Assembly: GCA_015068825.1 (NCBI GenBank) | Contig: SVJU01000019.1 | Span: forward strand, 1 to 33,165 | DNA length: 33,165 nt | Direction of reading: 5' to 3' | Origin: Oscillospiraceae bacterium | Lineage (GTDB): Bacteria; Bacillota; Clostridia; UMGS1810 | In this document: positions 7,039 through 14,608 of the stretch, piece by piece | Position numbering within the stretch: position 1 is the stretch's first letter | How the letters are laid out: every line of letters begins with the position of its first letter | Program-made: the position numbers and the translations under genes | Notes under the pieces: generated by a model | What the model was told of the DNA's origin: nothing | The model's database searches: none | Seen by the model: only the letters and a program-made list of their open reading frames with translations

Positions 7039-8202
7039 CTACCTTCTTTCTAATAACTTATAAGTATTTTTTGCTACCATTAATTCTTCATCTACATAAG
7101 TGATATATATTTTTACCTTTGATGTATCTTTTGAAATTTCAAAGGTTCCTGTATTTTCTGTATTTTCAAGCTTTTCATCGTCAAGCTCAAGACCCAGAAA
7201 TTCAAGCCTTTTTAAAATATCTTTTTTAATTCTGATACTGTTTTCACCAATACCGCCCGAAAAGCTTATGGCATCAACACCGCCAAGTGTGGCAAGGTAA
7301 GACGAAATATATTTTGCAACAGAATATGTATAAGCATCAAGCACTGTTTTGTCGTTTCCATTTTCTATATCACGCATATCATTTGAGATTTTGCTCATTC
7401 CCAAAAGACCGCATTTTGTGCTTAAAAATTTACGCATATCCTCGGCATTCATATTCTCTTTTTCCATTAAATAAAGAATAGAAAATATATCAACATCACC
7501 GCATCGGTTGTTCATTGCAACACCGCTCTGTGGCGAAAATCCCATACTTGTGTCAACTGATTTTCCATTTTTTATAGCGCATACAGATGAGCTTCCGCCA
7601 AGATGTACAGAAATAATTTTTTCGTGCTTGTCGGATAACTTATGTGCCACATAGCTATGCGCTGCACCATGGAAACCATATTTTCTTATGCCGTATTTTT
7701 GCGCCAAATCTTTGTCTATCGGATACATTGTGGCATAAGAGGGAATGGTGTTATGAAATGCGGTTTCAAATGAGCCAACAATTTTAATATTCGGGAAAAG
7801 ATTTTTTACAATTTTATAAGCTTCTATGTACGGAGTGTTGTGCGCAGGTGCAACAAGCGATAAATCTTTCATTTTATCAATAACATCATCATCTAAAACG
7901 CAAGGATAATTTATTTCGCCTGCCATAACGGTTTTAAAACCAATTGCGCCAACATTTTTTCTTCCGCCTTCGCAATTTTCGTCTATTAAAGAAATTACTT
8001 TTTCAAGGCAGATTTTATAGCCATCTTTTGTGTCAAGAAAGCCTTTTTCTTTAAAGTTTTTGGCTAAAAATTCAAAATCGCTTTTGTCAGTAAAAACCGA
8101 GCCGATTTTACCTTTAGCAATAACACTTTCATCTTCCATATTAAAATATTTGAATTTAAAAGATGTACTGCCTATATTTAAAACAAGAATATTACAAGCC
8201 AT
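7039..8202 (-). CDS. Divergent acetate/butyrate kinase family protein (acyl-phosphate kinase)
   Basis: This ASKHA-fold acyl kinase of 387 aa would make ATP from an acyl phosphate. The start at 8202 (residues MACNIL) is chosen over an upstream in-frame ATG because it places the N-terminal NIGSTS phosphate loop as in acetate kinases. Conserved features are N9, S12, S14, K16, H121 (PAHN), the YGFHG motif, the SVHLGG and DTSMGF motifs, an Arg in MNNRCGD, and DEEL near the end. Several active-site positions differ from the family (numbering of the Methanosarcina enzyme from memory): Arg91 is K90, Leu122 is A120, Asp148 is E146, and MGTR is MNNR. These changes suggest another, perhaps bulkier, acyl phosphate. 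The gene overlaps the DUF1116 gene by 11 nt, indicating joint function. Confidence 0.85.
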   Translation of the reverse strand: MACNILVLNIGSTSFKFKYFNMEDESVIAKGKIGSVFTDKSDFEFLAKNFKEKGFLDTKDGYKICLEKVISLIDENCEGGRKNVGAIGFKTVMAGEINYPCVLDDDVIDKMKDLSLVAPAHNTPYIEAYKIVKNLFPNIKIVGSFETAFHNTIPSYATMYPIDKDLAQKYGIRKYGFHGAAHSYVAHKLSDKHEKIISVHLGGSSSVCAIKNGKSVDTSMGFSPQSGVAMNNRCGDVDIFSILYLMEKENMNAEDMRKFLSTKCGLLGMSKISNDMRDIENGNDKTVLDAYTYSVAKYISSYLATLGGVDAISFSGGIGENSIRIKKDILKRLEFLGLELDDEKLENTENTGTFEISKDTSKVKIYITYVDEELMVAKNTYKLLERR

Positions 8203-9607
8203 ATTTATCACCGTAAGCTTCAATAGCTTTTTCAAAGCATTTATAAGGAACTTTTGCAATACCTGCACCAAGACGTTTTCCTGTTGTGGAAATCATACCG
8301 CCGTGAATAACAGGCTCAATGCAGGTGTCAAGAACTTTTCTTATATCAATTCCTGTTGGTGTGCCACGGTAGTTAAGTGCGGGGATAAGATAGTTGGCAT
8401 TTTCGCAAACTGTAATTTCGCTCATATTAAGTGTTTGTTCAATACCATCGTTTAATGTTTTGTCAAGCGATCTCATAACTGCAGGTGCGGCTGCTGCGGC
8501 AAATCCGCCAAGACCTGTTGCCTCTAAAATACAGCTGTCGCCAATCCACGGTAAAACTTCATCTGCATTAACATCTGATGCAACATATTCGCCCGTAATT
8601 TTTGGTGACGGAGCATTATACCAATTTGTTCCAAGTCCGCTTACCTTTATGCCGTATTCAACACCATTACCAACCATTGATGTTACGATTGTAGAATATT
8701 CAACATTTCTTATTGCCTCTAAAAGTGCCATTGCAGATGCCATTCCAAGAGGATGGAAAAATCTTACTGTGCCATATAAAAGGTCAACGCATTTTTTTCT
8801 TTCGTCATCGGTTAGAGGAGCTTCAAAAAGCATTTTCATAAGCTCGTTTGTAGCAATAAGACCTGTTGCATCTTGTCGTGAATGAAGCTCATCGCCCATT
8901 TCAACGCCACGGGTGAAGATTTTTCTCATTGCCATACCACCGTTTAATTCAAGAACTTTTGTCATTGCAGGAGCAATAATATCGTGCACCATATCAAGAT
9001 GTTCTCTTATGCTCTCGTTAAAAATACCCCAGCCTGCAAGACCGCCACGGTTCGGACCTTCAAAAGGAGGACAGAAGCCTCTAAAGCCTGTGTTTTTGTC
9101 TTCAACAATGTTAACTGCCATAGAAGGAGTTGTAATTCCTGAACCTGGCCCTACAAGGTGATAATCGTTTGAAGAAACAAATCTTACTTCGCCCTTTTCA
9201 AGCATTTTTCTTGCTTCATCTTCATTCTTTGCATAGCCTTCGTATAAACAGCCATTAATACCGCCTTGCTGTTGGGTAGCACACATTTTATCCCAAGGAA
9301 TATCAGGACCTGAATGCATAACCATTCCGTCTTCAACACCCGGTACACATTCTTTTGCAGGTTTTACACCAATCCAGTAAGGGTCGGTGTTATTTATTAT
9401 GTCAATAACCTTTTTGTTTGCTTCTTCAATTTTAATTTTAAAATCAGAATACATTGTTTTATCCAAAATTTCTTTTGCTCTTTTGGATAATTCCTTCTTT
9501 TCGGTTGGTTTCCAGTTAAGCTGCAAAGCGTCAATGCCCTGCTGTTTTATTGCATCGCAAAAAACATCTGTGCCAACATTTATTACATTTATTTTTTCGT
9601 TTAGCAT
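8192..9607 (-). CDS. DUF1116 family protein (YlbE/AllG-like), subunit of a transcarbamylase-like complex
   Basis: The 471-aa protein matches the DUF1116 family: a MHSGPDIPW motif (about residues 96-104), EGYAKNEDEA, VGPGSGITTPSMAV, a GMAMRK/GVEMGDELHSRQDAT block in the middle, and Gly/Ala-rich GLGGFAAAAAP near residue 365. E. coli YlbE is one of three proteins (with FdrA and YlbF) reported as oxamic transcarbamylase, AllFGH. Here the gene directly follows fdrA (TAA then ATG, no gap; ribosome binding site inside the fdrA end) and overlaps the kinase gene. It is cytoplasmic, with no signal peptide. The ordered set implies an obligate complex. Its substrate here is probably not oxalurate, given the sugar-acid genes around it. 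Confidence 0.88.
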   Translation of the reverse strand: MLNEKINVINVGTDVFCDAIKQQGIDALQLNWKPTEKKELSKRAKEILDKTMYSDFKIKIEEANKKVIDIINNTDPYWIGVKPAKECVPGVEDGMVMHSGPDIPWDKMCATQQQGGINGCLYEGYAKNEDEARKMLEKGEVRFVSSNDYHLVGPGSGITTPSMAVNIVEDKNTGFRGFCPPFEGPNRGGLAGWGIFNESIREHLDMVHDIIAPAMTKVLELNGGMAMRKIFTRGVEMGDELHSRQDATGLIATNELMKMLFEAPLTDDERKKCVDLLYGTVRFFHPLGMASAMALLEAIRNVEYSTIVTSMVGNGVEYGIKVSGLGTNWYNAPSPKITGEYVASDVNADEVLPWIGDSCILEATGLGGFAAAAAPAVMRSLDKTLNDGIEQTLNMSEITVCENANYLIPALNYRGTPTGIDIRKVLDTCIEPVIHGGMISTTGKRLGAGIAKVPYKCFEKAIEAYGDKYGL

Positions 9608-11149
9608 TTATCTTTCCTCCAGTTTATTTATAATTTCAAACGCATTTTTTGCCGCAATAAAGTTTGTATCAAAAAGTATTACGCCTGCATCTTTTAAAAT
9701 TTTTGCCTGCTTGTAAAAATCCTGCGGGTCTAAATCACTTCCACAGATTGTTGCTATAACAACAAGGTTTCTGCCTTCTTTTTTTGCTCTTTCTTTTTCT
9801 TCTGTGATAGCCTTAGCCATAACCGATGCAGGATCGGGATGAAGTGCATATCCTAAAAGAAAATCAAGATAAATAACGCTGGTTTCTTTATCACGTGCTT
9901 CTTTTATAAAGCGGTTAACCCTTGCGGTAGGGTCAATTGCAACGTGTGCTCTTCCTTTTGTAAAAGCTTCGTCACCAATGTCTATGATTGAGTTTTTGTA
10001 GCTTGTAAATGGGTCCTTGAGCATTAAATTATCATTCAGTGCAACATTTGAGTATAAATCCTTGCCGTTTTTATTCCAGTAAATAAGGGTTTCGTCAGTC
10101 AATGCACCGCCACAAAGGATTGCTCTTAAATATTTTTGACCGGGCTTGAATTTTTTAATTTCTTCATCTATGTTTAATTCATCTTCAAATATTTTTTTAG
10201 GCTCGATTTTTTTGCCTGACGATAATTCCATAAGAATATTTGCAGTTTCGTCAAAGGTTTCACCATACAGGATGCCGTTTTCCTTTAAAAGATTGTTGTC
10301 GCCGTTTAAAAAGTGAACAACAACTTTCTTTTTGCATTTTTTAATCTCGTCAATTACCTTTATAAAAGCCGATTTTGAAGGCGGTTTCGAAATAAGTGCA
10401 ATTATCTTTGTTCCTTCGTCCTCTTCAAGCGCTTTTATGCTTTGTATCATGGTAGCTCCTCCAACCTCGTCGGATAAATCCCTTCCGCCTGTGCCGATTG
10501 CGTGAGAAATTCCAAAGCCGTTTCTGTGAAGAAGAACCATAACCTCCTGTATGCCGCTTCCTGAAGCTCCCACAATGCCAATATCGCCTCGGTTTACCAT
10601 AGAGCAAAGACCAATCGCAACACCGTTAATAAACGAAAGACCGCATCCAGGGCCCATCATAAACTTTCCTTTTTCAATTGCAAGCTTTTTAAGCTCAACT
10701 TCATCTTTAATGTCAACATTATCGCTGAACATAAAAACGTTCATATCATTCATAAGTGCTCTTCTGGCTTCCAAAGCCGCAAACTTTCCTGCAACCGAAA
10801 TTATTGCAAGGTTAGCATCAGGATTTGCATTTTTTGCACTTGGAATACTTTGGTAACTGTTTTTAGATGCTGTGGTTTTTTCGTTTACAAGACGATAAAA
10901 TTCTTCTATTGCCTTGTCGAATGAAGCATCATCCTTTGCCTTTATTGCAATAATTAAATCGTTTGGCCCTGCATTTTTTAAATCTTCTGTGTTAAGTCCA
11001 AGGTCGGTAATAGTTTCTTTGTTTAAGGGCGTTCCCATACCGATTGATGCATTTTCAACATTGTCACTCTCGGAGAGTTTTCTTGCAATTTTCATTAAAA
11101 ATACCGAATCGTAATATCGGTTTTTTTCAATGTAGTTTTTTATAACCAA
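9608..11149 (-). CDS. fdrA: FdrA family protein (succinyl-CoA synthetase alpha-like; AllF-like)
   Basis: The 513-aa protein has the FdrA N-terminal signature YYDSVFLM (about residues 12-19) with M-GTPLNKE. It has a CoA-ligase-like Rossmann core with GASGSGIQEV (about 195-204), IGTGGRDLSDEVGG and ISKPP. A C-terminal half carries LCGGALTDE and DFLLGYALHPDPA. The active-site His-Ala-Gly loop of succinyl-CoA synthetase is not visible (the region reads VVVHFLNGD), so NTP-dependent ligation through a phosphohistidine looks unlikely. In E. coli, FdrA with YlbE and YlbF is reported to transfer a carbamoyl group between oxamate and phosphate. Here it lies in a sugar-acid operon with an acyl kinase, so phosphorolysis of a carbon skeleton is proposed. 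Confidence 0.92.
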   Translation of the reverse strand: MVIKNYIEKNRYYDSVFLMKIARKLSESDNVENASIGMGTPLNKETITDLGLNTEDLKNAGPNDLIIAIKAKDDASFDKAIEEFYRLVNEKTTASKNSYQSIPSAKNANPDANLAIISVAGKFAALEARRALMNDMNVFMFSDNVDIKDEVELKKLAIEKGKFMMGPGCGLSFINGVAIGLCSMVNRGDIGIVGASGSGIQEVMVLLHRNGFGISHAIGTGGRDLSDEVGGATMIQSIKALEEDEGTKIIALISKPPSKSAFIKVIDEIKKCKKKVVVHFLNGDNNLLKENGILYGETFDETANILMELSSGKKIEPKKIFEDELNIDEEIKKFKPGQKYLRAILCGGALTDETLIYWNKNGKDLYSNVALNDNLMLKDPFTSYKNSIIDIGDEAFTKGRAHVAIDPTARVNRFIKEARDKETSVIYLDFLLGYALHPDPASVMAKAITEEKERAKKEGRNLVVIATICGSDLDPQDFYKQAKILKDAGVILFDTNFIAAKNAFEIINKLEER

Positions 11150-11959
11150 TTAAATCAGCTCCTTATTTTTTGTCATCTTATATCCCTTTAGTATTCCAAG
11201 GCATGTTTCAACTCCCGAGGAATGTCCGTAGTCTATAAGATTAAGGGTATATTTTTTTATATCGTTTTTATTTTTTGAAATTGAATATATAACATTATAA
11301 ACCGAATCGTTTATATATCCGTTTAAAGTATCGTAAAGAAGATTTTTGCTTACAAAGGTTGTTGATTTGTCGCCATATTTTTCAAGATAATCTTTAAGAT
11401 GAAAGTTAAAATCGTAATTTTTACCGCATAAATAAAAATATGCCGATATGCCTGATATAACATCATCGCACGATGGTGTAAGCCCAATGCCAAGCCCTAT
11501 AAGCGACTTAAAACCCTCTTTGTAATTTTTATAAAGCTTTTTAAAGCCTTCATCTGCCTTTTTCTTTATAATACCTTCTGAAAAAAGAGGCGATTTTTCA
11601 AGGTGTGGTTTTATAATATCTTCAAAAATCAAAAAATTTTCGTCGATGTTTTCGCTTATGTTTAAAATCTCTCTTTTTGTTTTTATTTTTCTGGCATTTT
11701 TATAGTCAAAGCAAAAATCATCTATAAAGATTTTTTTATCTTTGTTTATAACCTTCATATCATCAAAAATGCCGTTTATATTTTCCATATTGCTTATAAG
11801 CGCTCTTGTAGAAAATTTTTGAGTTTTTTTGAATATGGTAAGCATTTTACTTTCTTCTGTAATAATGTTAAAGCAGTTATTAAATACACCGCTTACTCTT
11901 CCATATTCAAAGTTTAAGTCAAATATATTTTCGCATATATCTGTTATTTCAAAGTTCAT
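11150..11959 (-). CDS. DUF2877 family protein (YlbF/AllH-like)
   Basis: The 269-aa protein has the DUF2877 hallmark GIGLTPSCDDVISG at about residues 157-170, a glycine-rich loop followed by acidic residues. An all-beta-looking N-terminal half precedes it, with little obvious conservation. It is the third member of the FdrA-DUF1116-DUF2877 set. Its stop abuts the fdrA start without a gap, and its start overlaps the FAD oxidoreductase stop by four bases (ATGA), so the genes are translationally coupled. It is richer in Phe, Ile, Lys and Asn than its neighbours. Subunit of the same complex is inferred from the E. coli system and synteny. Confidence 0.85.
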   Translation of the reverse strand: MNFEITDICENIFDLNFEYGRVSGVFNNCFNIITEESKMLTIFKKTQKFSTRALISNMENINGIFDDMKVINKDKKIFIDDFCFDYKNARKIKTKREILNISENIDENFLIFEDIIKPHLEKSPLFSEGIIKKKADEGFKKLYKNYKEGFKSLIGLGIGLTPSCDDVISGISAYFYLCGKNYDFNFHLKDYLEKYGDKSTTFVSKNLLYDTLNGYINDSVYNVIYSISKNKNDIKKYTLNLIDYGHSSGVETCLGILKGYKMTKNKELI

Positions 11960-13524
11960 ATTTTTATCCTTTTGTGAATGAAATTTCTTTCGTATTCTTT
12001 GTTTGTATCAGGAAAATCATATCTTGTATGAACGCCCCTTGATTCTTTTCTTTCAATGGCGGCTTTTACCGAAAGAATACATACGGTAAGCATATTTTCA
12101 TACTCTGTTTTTGAAACATACGCATCAAAATCAAGATATGATGTATTTATGCTTTCGTTAAACATATTTTCAAGCGCTTTTTGTGCATCCATGAGTAAAT
12201 TGGGGTATCTTACAGGACCCATATTTTTCGACATTAAATCTCTTAAATAAAGCTTTTTATCTTCAAAATACTTTTTGCTTTGAGCATTTTGAGCTTGTTT
12301 TTCGTAAGATTTATTTTGAAGTGGTAAAAAATCATTTTCTTTTGCGTATTTTGCACTCTGATACCCTGCAATTGTGCCAAAAACATAAATTTCTGTTCCT
12401 GCATTTCCGCCAACTCTGTTTGCTCCGTGAATACCGCCTGCCGCTTCACCTGCCGCAAAAAGACCGTCAATGTTTGTTTTGGTGTTTTTGTCTATTACAA
12501 TACCGCCCATAAATGAGTGCGCACAGGGGGCAACTTCAATTTTTTCTTTTGTAATATCAATGCCTTCATTTAAAAAGCGTTTGTAGTATAGTGAGTGTTT
12601 TTCTATTATTTCGTCTTTTGGGATATCGGTAAGGTCAAGATAAACACCGTTATGCTCTAAGCCGTTGCCTTTTACAATTTCTTCAAAAATAAGCTTTGCA
12701 AGGGCATCTTTTGGTATTTTTCCTTCACTGTCATAATACTTTAATAAAAAGCGCTCGCCGTTTTTATTTGTTATTTTTCCGCCCTTTGCCAAAAGCGTTG
12801 TAGAAATGCCAAGCTTTTTAGGATAAATACATCTGCAAGGCTCATACTGAATAAATTCCATATCGGTAAGGTAAGCGCCTGCACGATATGCAGCGGCATA
12901 TCCGTCGCCTGTCATGTTAAAATGATATGTACTGTCCTTTGCGATGTGAATACCGCCTGTTGCAACAATAATTGCTTTGCACCATACAGTAACAATTTCT
13001 TTTTTGTCAAGGTCAAAATAAGTTGCACAGGCTACCTTTTCATCTTTTACAATAATGTCTTTAAGCATTGCGTTGTATTTTATTTTTACGCCGTTTTCGC
13101 AAGAGAGTTCTTTAAATTTTTCAAGTGTTATTTTTCCTGTTAAGTTTTCTATGTGTGCAAGCCTTGGGTAAGTGCAGCCAAGTGGTTTTAAAAGATGATA
13201 TCCATTATCATCTTTTTCAAATTCAAGATTTATTTTTTCAATATCTTCCACTTCTTTTTTTGCATTTTGTGCAAGTGTTTTAACAAGCTCTTTGTTGTTT
13301 ATAAGTCCGCCGCCCAAAAGAGTATCGTTATAGTAGGTATCAATGTCATCATCAGGTGATAAAACTGCGTTAAAGCCCAAAACATGATTTGATGCACACT
13401 CTTTTGTTTTTGAAATAACAAGAACATCCATACCTTCTTTTGATGCTGTCAAAGCCGCTTTTATTCCTGCAATACCGCTTCCTGCAACAAGTATATCGGT
13501 TTTAATAATTTTTCTGTTATCCAT
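11956..13524 (-). CDS. FAD-dependent oxidoreductase, fumarate reductase/L-aspartate oxidase flavoprotein family
   Basis: The 522-aa soluble flavoprotein has a GSGIAG dinucleotide loop (residues 15-20) and a second FAD motif ATGG. TGDGYAAAYRAGA and LTDMEFIQYEP follow. A GERF segment and APCAHSFMGGI (capping and active-site region) come next, then the C-terminal FAD motif GLFAAGEAAGGIHGANRVGG. It resembles L-aspartate oxidase and fumarate reductase flavoprotein subunits. There is no twin-arginine signal and no adjacent iron-sulfur or cytochrome subunit, so electrons must pass to a separate carrier or the enzyme uses a free acceptor. In operon B it could oxidise a hydroxy acid or sugar, or reduce an enoate as an electron sink. 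The sequence does not decide between these. Confidence 0.85.
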   Translation of the reverse strand: MDNRKIIKTDILVAGSGIAGIKAALTASKEGMDVLVISKTKECASNHVLGFNAVLSPDDDIDTYYNDTLLGGGLINNKELVKTLAQNAKKEVEDIEKINLEFEKDDNGYHLLKPLGCTYPRLAHIENLTGKITLEKFKELSCENGVKIKYNAMLKDIIVKDEKVACATYFDLDKKEIVTVWCKAIIVATGGIHIAKDSTYHFNMTGDGYAAAYRAGAYLTDMEFIQYEPCRCIYPKKLGISTTLLAKGGKITNKNGERFLLKYYDSEGKIPKDALAKLIFEEIVKGNGLEHNGVYLDLTDIPKDEIIEKHSLYYKRFLNEGIDITKEKIEVAPCAHSFMGGIVIDKNTKTNIDGLFAAGEAAGGIHGANRVGGNAGTEIYVFGTIAGYQSAKYAKENDFLPLQNKSYEKQAQNAQSKKYFEDKKLYLRDLMSKNMGPVRYPNLLMDAQKALENMFNESINTSYLDFDAYVSKTEYENMLTVCILSVKAAIERKESRGVHTRYDFPDTNKEYERNFIHKRIKI

Positions 13525-13527
13525 AAA

Positions 13528-14454
13528 TTATTCCTCGCTCTTATCAAGAAGTTTTAATGCATTTTTGCGACAGATTTTTTCGTAAGCAGTATAAGAAAGG
13601 TGTCCTTGTTCGCAGATTTCATCTAAAAATGCTGATAGATTAAGCATTTCATAAGCAGGGTTATCAGGATTTATATTTTCAGGGTCGTGAATATCGGTAG
13701 CAAAGAAAATTCTGTCTTGAAATTCTTCTAAAAATTTGTATGTATATTCTTTATCCCTTACCATTGCTCTGTAACCTGAAAGAGAAGATAAATCGCAGTA
13801 AAGGTTTTTGTATTTTCGCATAAGATGGGCAACCCTTCCTTCTTCTTTTACCTTTCCTGTGGGGTATGAATCTCTGGTTTCTTCTGTAACTGATGCATCA
13901 AGCTCTGACCAGAATCTAACCGAATGGCCTATAATTTTAAGGTCAGGGAACATTTTTAAAACCTTTTCAAGTTTAGGAAGGTGTAAATCATCTACAACAC
14001 CATAGTCGTATTCTTCTTTTCCGAAATGAAGTGTAACAGACATATCACACATTTCGCAGTGCTTAAAAAAGTTAAGCATTCTTTTATCGTCAAGGCTTAT
14101 GTTTGCAATCTGCTCGCTAACACCCCTTGCGCCTCTTTCTTTGTAATAGTTTAAATAGTGCGAAAAGTTTGTTGTGTCGTTGTTGCTTCCAAACCGCGGG
14201 TCGATACCGCAAAACCACCATCCGATTGTGTCGTTATAATCCTTTGCAATTTTTTCTGCCTCTCTTGGCGATAATCTTTCTGTTGTAAATTCAGGGCAGG
14301 TTCCCGGTGGCAAAAGCACGCCCTTTTCAACACCTATTTTGTCGTATATATCTCTTAATTCTTTAACTGTCGGGTAAAAATGCCCCGAAAGCTTTGGAAT
14401 TCCTCTTTCTTCAATACAATGAACATGCATATCAATTTTTTTAAGCTTTTTCAT
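13528..14454 (-). CDS. Amidohydrolase family metal-dependent hydrolase (possible sugar lactonase)
   Basis: The 308-aa protein belongs to the amidohydrolase-2 TIM-barrel group. The metal-binding HxH is H10/H12 in DMHVHC. Later ligands are likely in VTLHFG and IIGHSVRFW, and the barrel-end aspartate in FATDIHDP. The start at 14454 is chosen because GGAGGG lies just upstream; a longer in-frame ATG at 14484 has no such site. It is the first gene of operon B, three bases before the FAD oxidoreductase. Related amidohydrolases open sugar lactones in fucose and rhamnose oxidation, which fits the pathway. Decarboxylases and hydratases also occur in this superfamily. Substrate unproven. Confidence 0.8.
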   Translation of the reverse strand: MKKLKKIDMHVHCIEERGIPKLSGHFYPTVKELRDIYDKIGVEKGVLLPPGTCPEFTTERLSPREAEKIAKDYNDTIGWWFCGIDPRFGSNNDTTNFSHYLNYYKERGARGVSEQIANISLDDKRMLNFFKHCEMCDMSVTLHFGKEEYDYGVVDDLHLPKLEKVLKMFPDLKIIGHSVRFWSELDASVTEETRDSYPTGKVKEEGRVAHLMRKYKNLYCDLSSLSGYRAMVRDKEYTYKFLEEFQDRIFFATDIHDPENINPDNPAYEMLNLSAFLDEICEQGHLSYTAYEKICRKNALKLLDKSEE

Positions 14455-14481
14455 AATAAATCCCTCCAAGCTATATTTTTG

Positions 14482-14510
14482 CATATAATGTAAAAATTTT
14501 AAATGCTCAA
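14482..14510 (-). promoter_or_regulatory. Candidate operon B promoter
   Basis: On the minus strand TTGAGC (14505-14510) and TATATG (14482-14487) are 17 bp apart, about 28 bases before the amidohydrolase start. Both boxes are imperfect (four of six matches each), as expected for a regulated promoter. It is divergent to the regulator promoter. Confidence 0.4.
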
Positions 14511-14542
14511 AAACTGTATATTTAAAATAAAAAAATTAGGTA

Positions 14543-14571
14543 TTGCAAAGTTTAATGATATGATGTATAAT
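14543..14571 (+). promoter_or_regulatory. Sigma-A promoter of the regulator/epimerase unit
   Basis: TTGCAA (14543-14548) and TATAAT (14566-14571) are separated by 17 bp, 37 bases before the TTG start at 14609. The 154-bp divergent gap is the likely operator region for controlling operon B. Confidence 0.7.
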
Positions 14572-14608
14572 TATTTACCAAGTTTTTAAGCAAAAGGAGG
14601 GGGATTCT

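Noticed and set aside
8192-11959. Allantoin/oxalurate catabolism by the FdrA trio
   Set aside because: No allantoinase, allantoate or ureidoglycolate enzyme, or carbamate kinase is present; the neighbours are sugar-acid enzymes and an acetate-kinase-like protein. It is kept only as the biochemical precedent.
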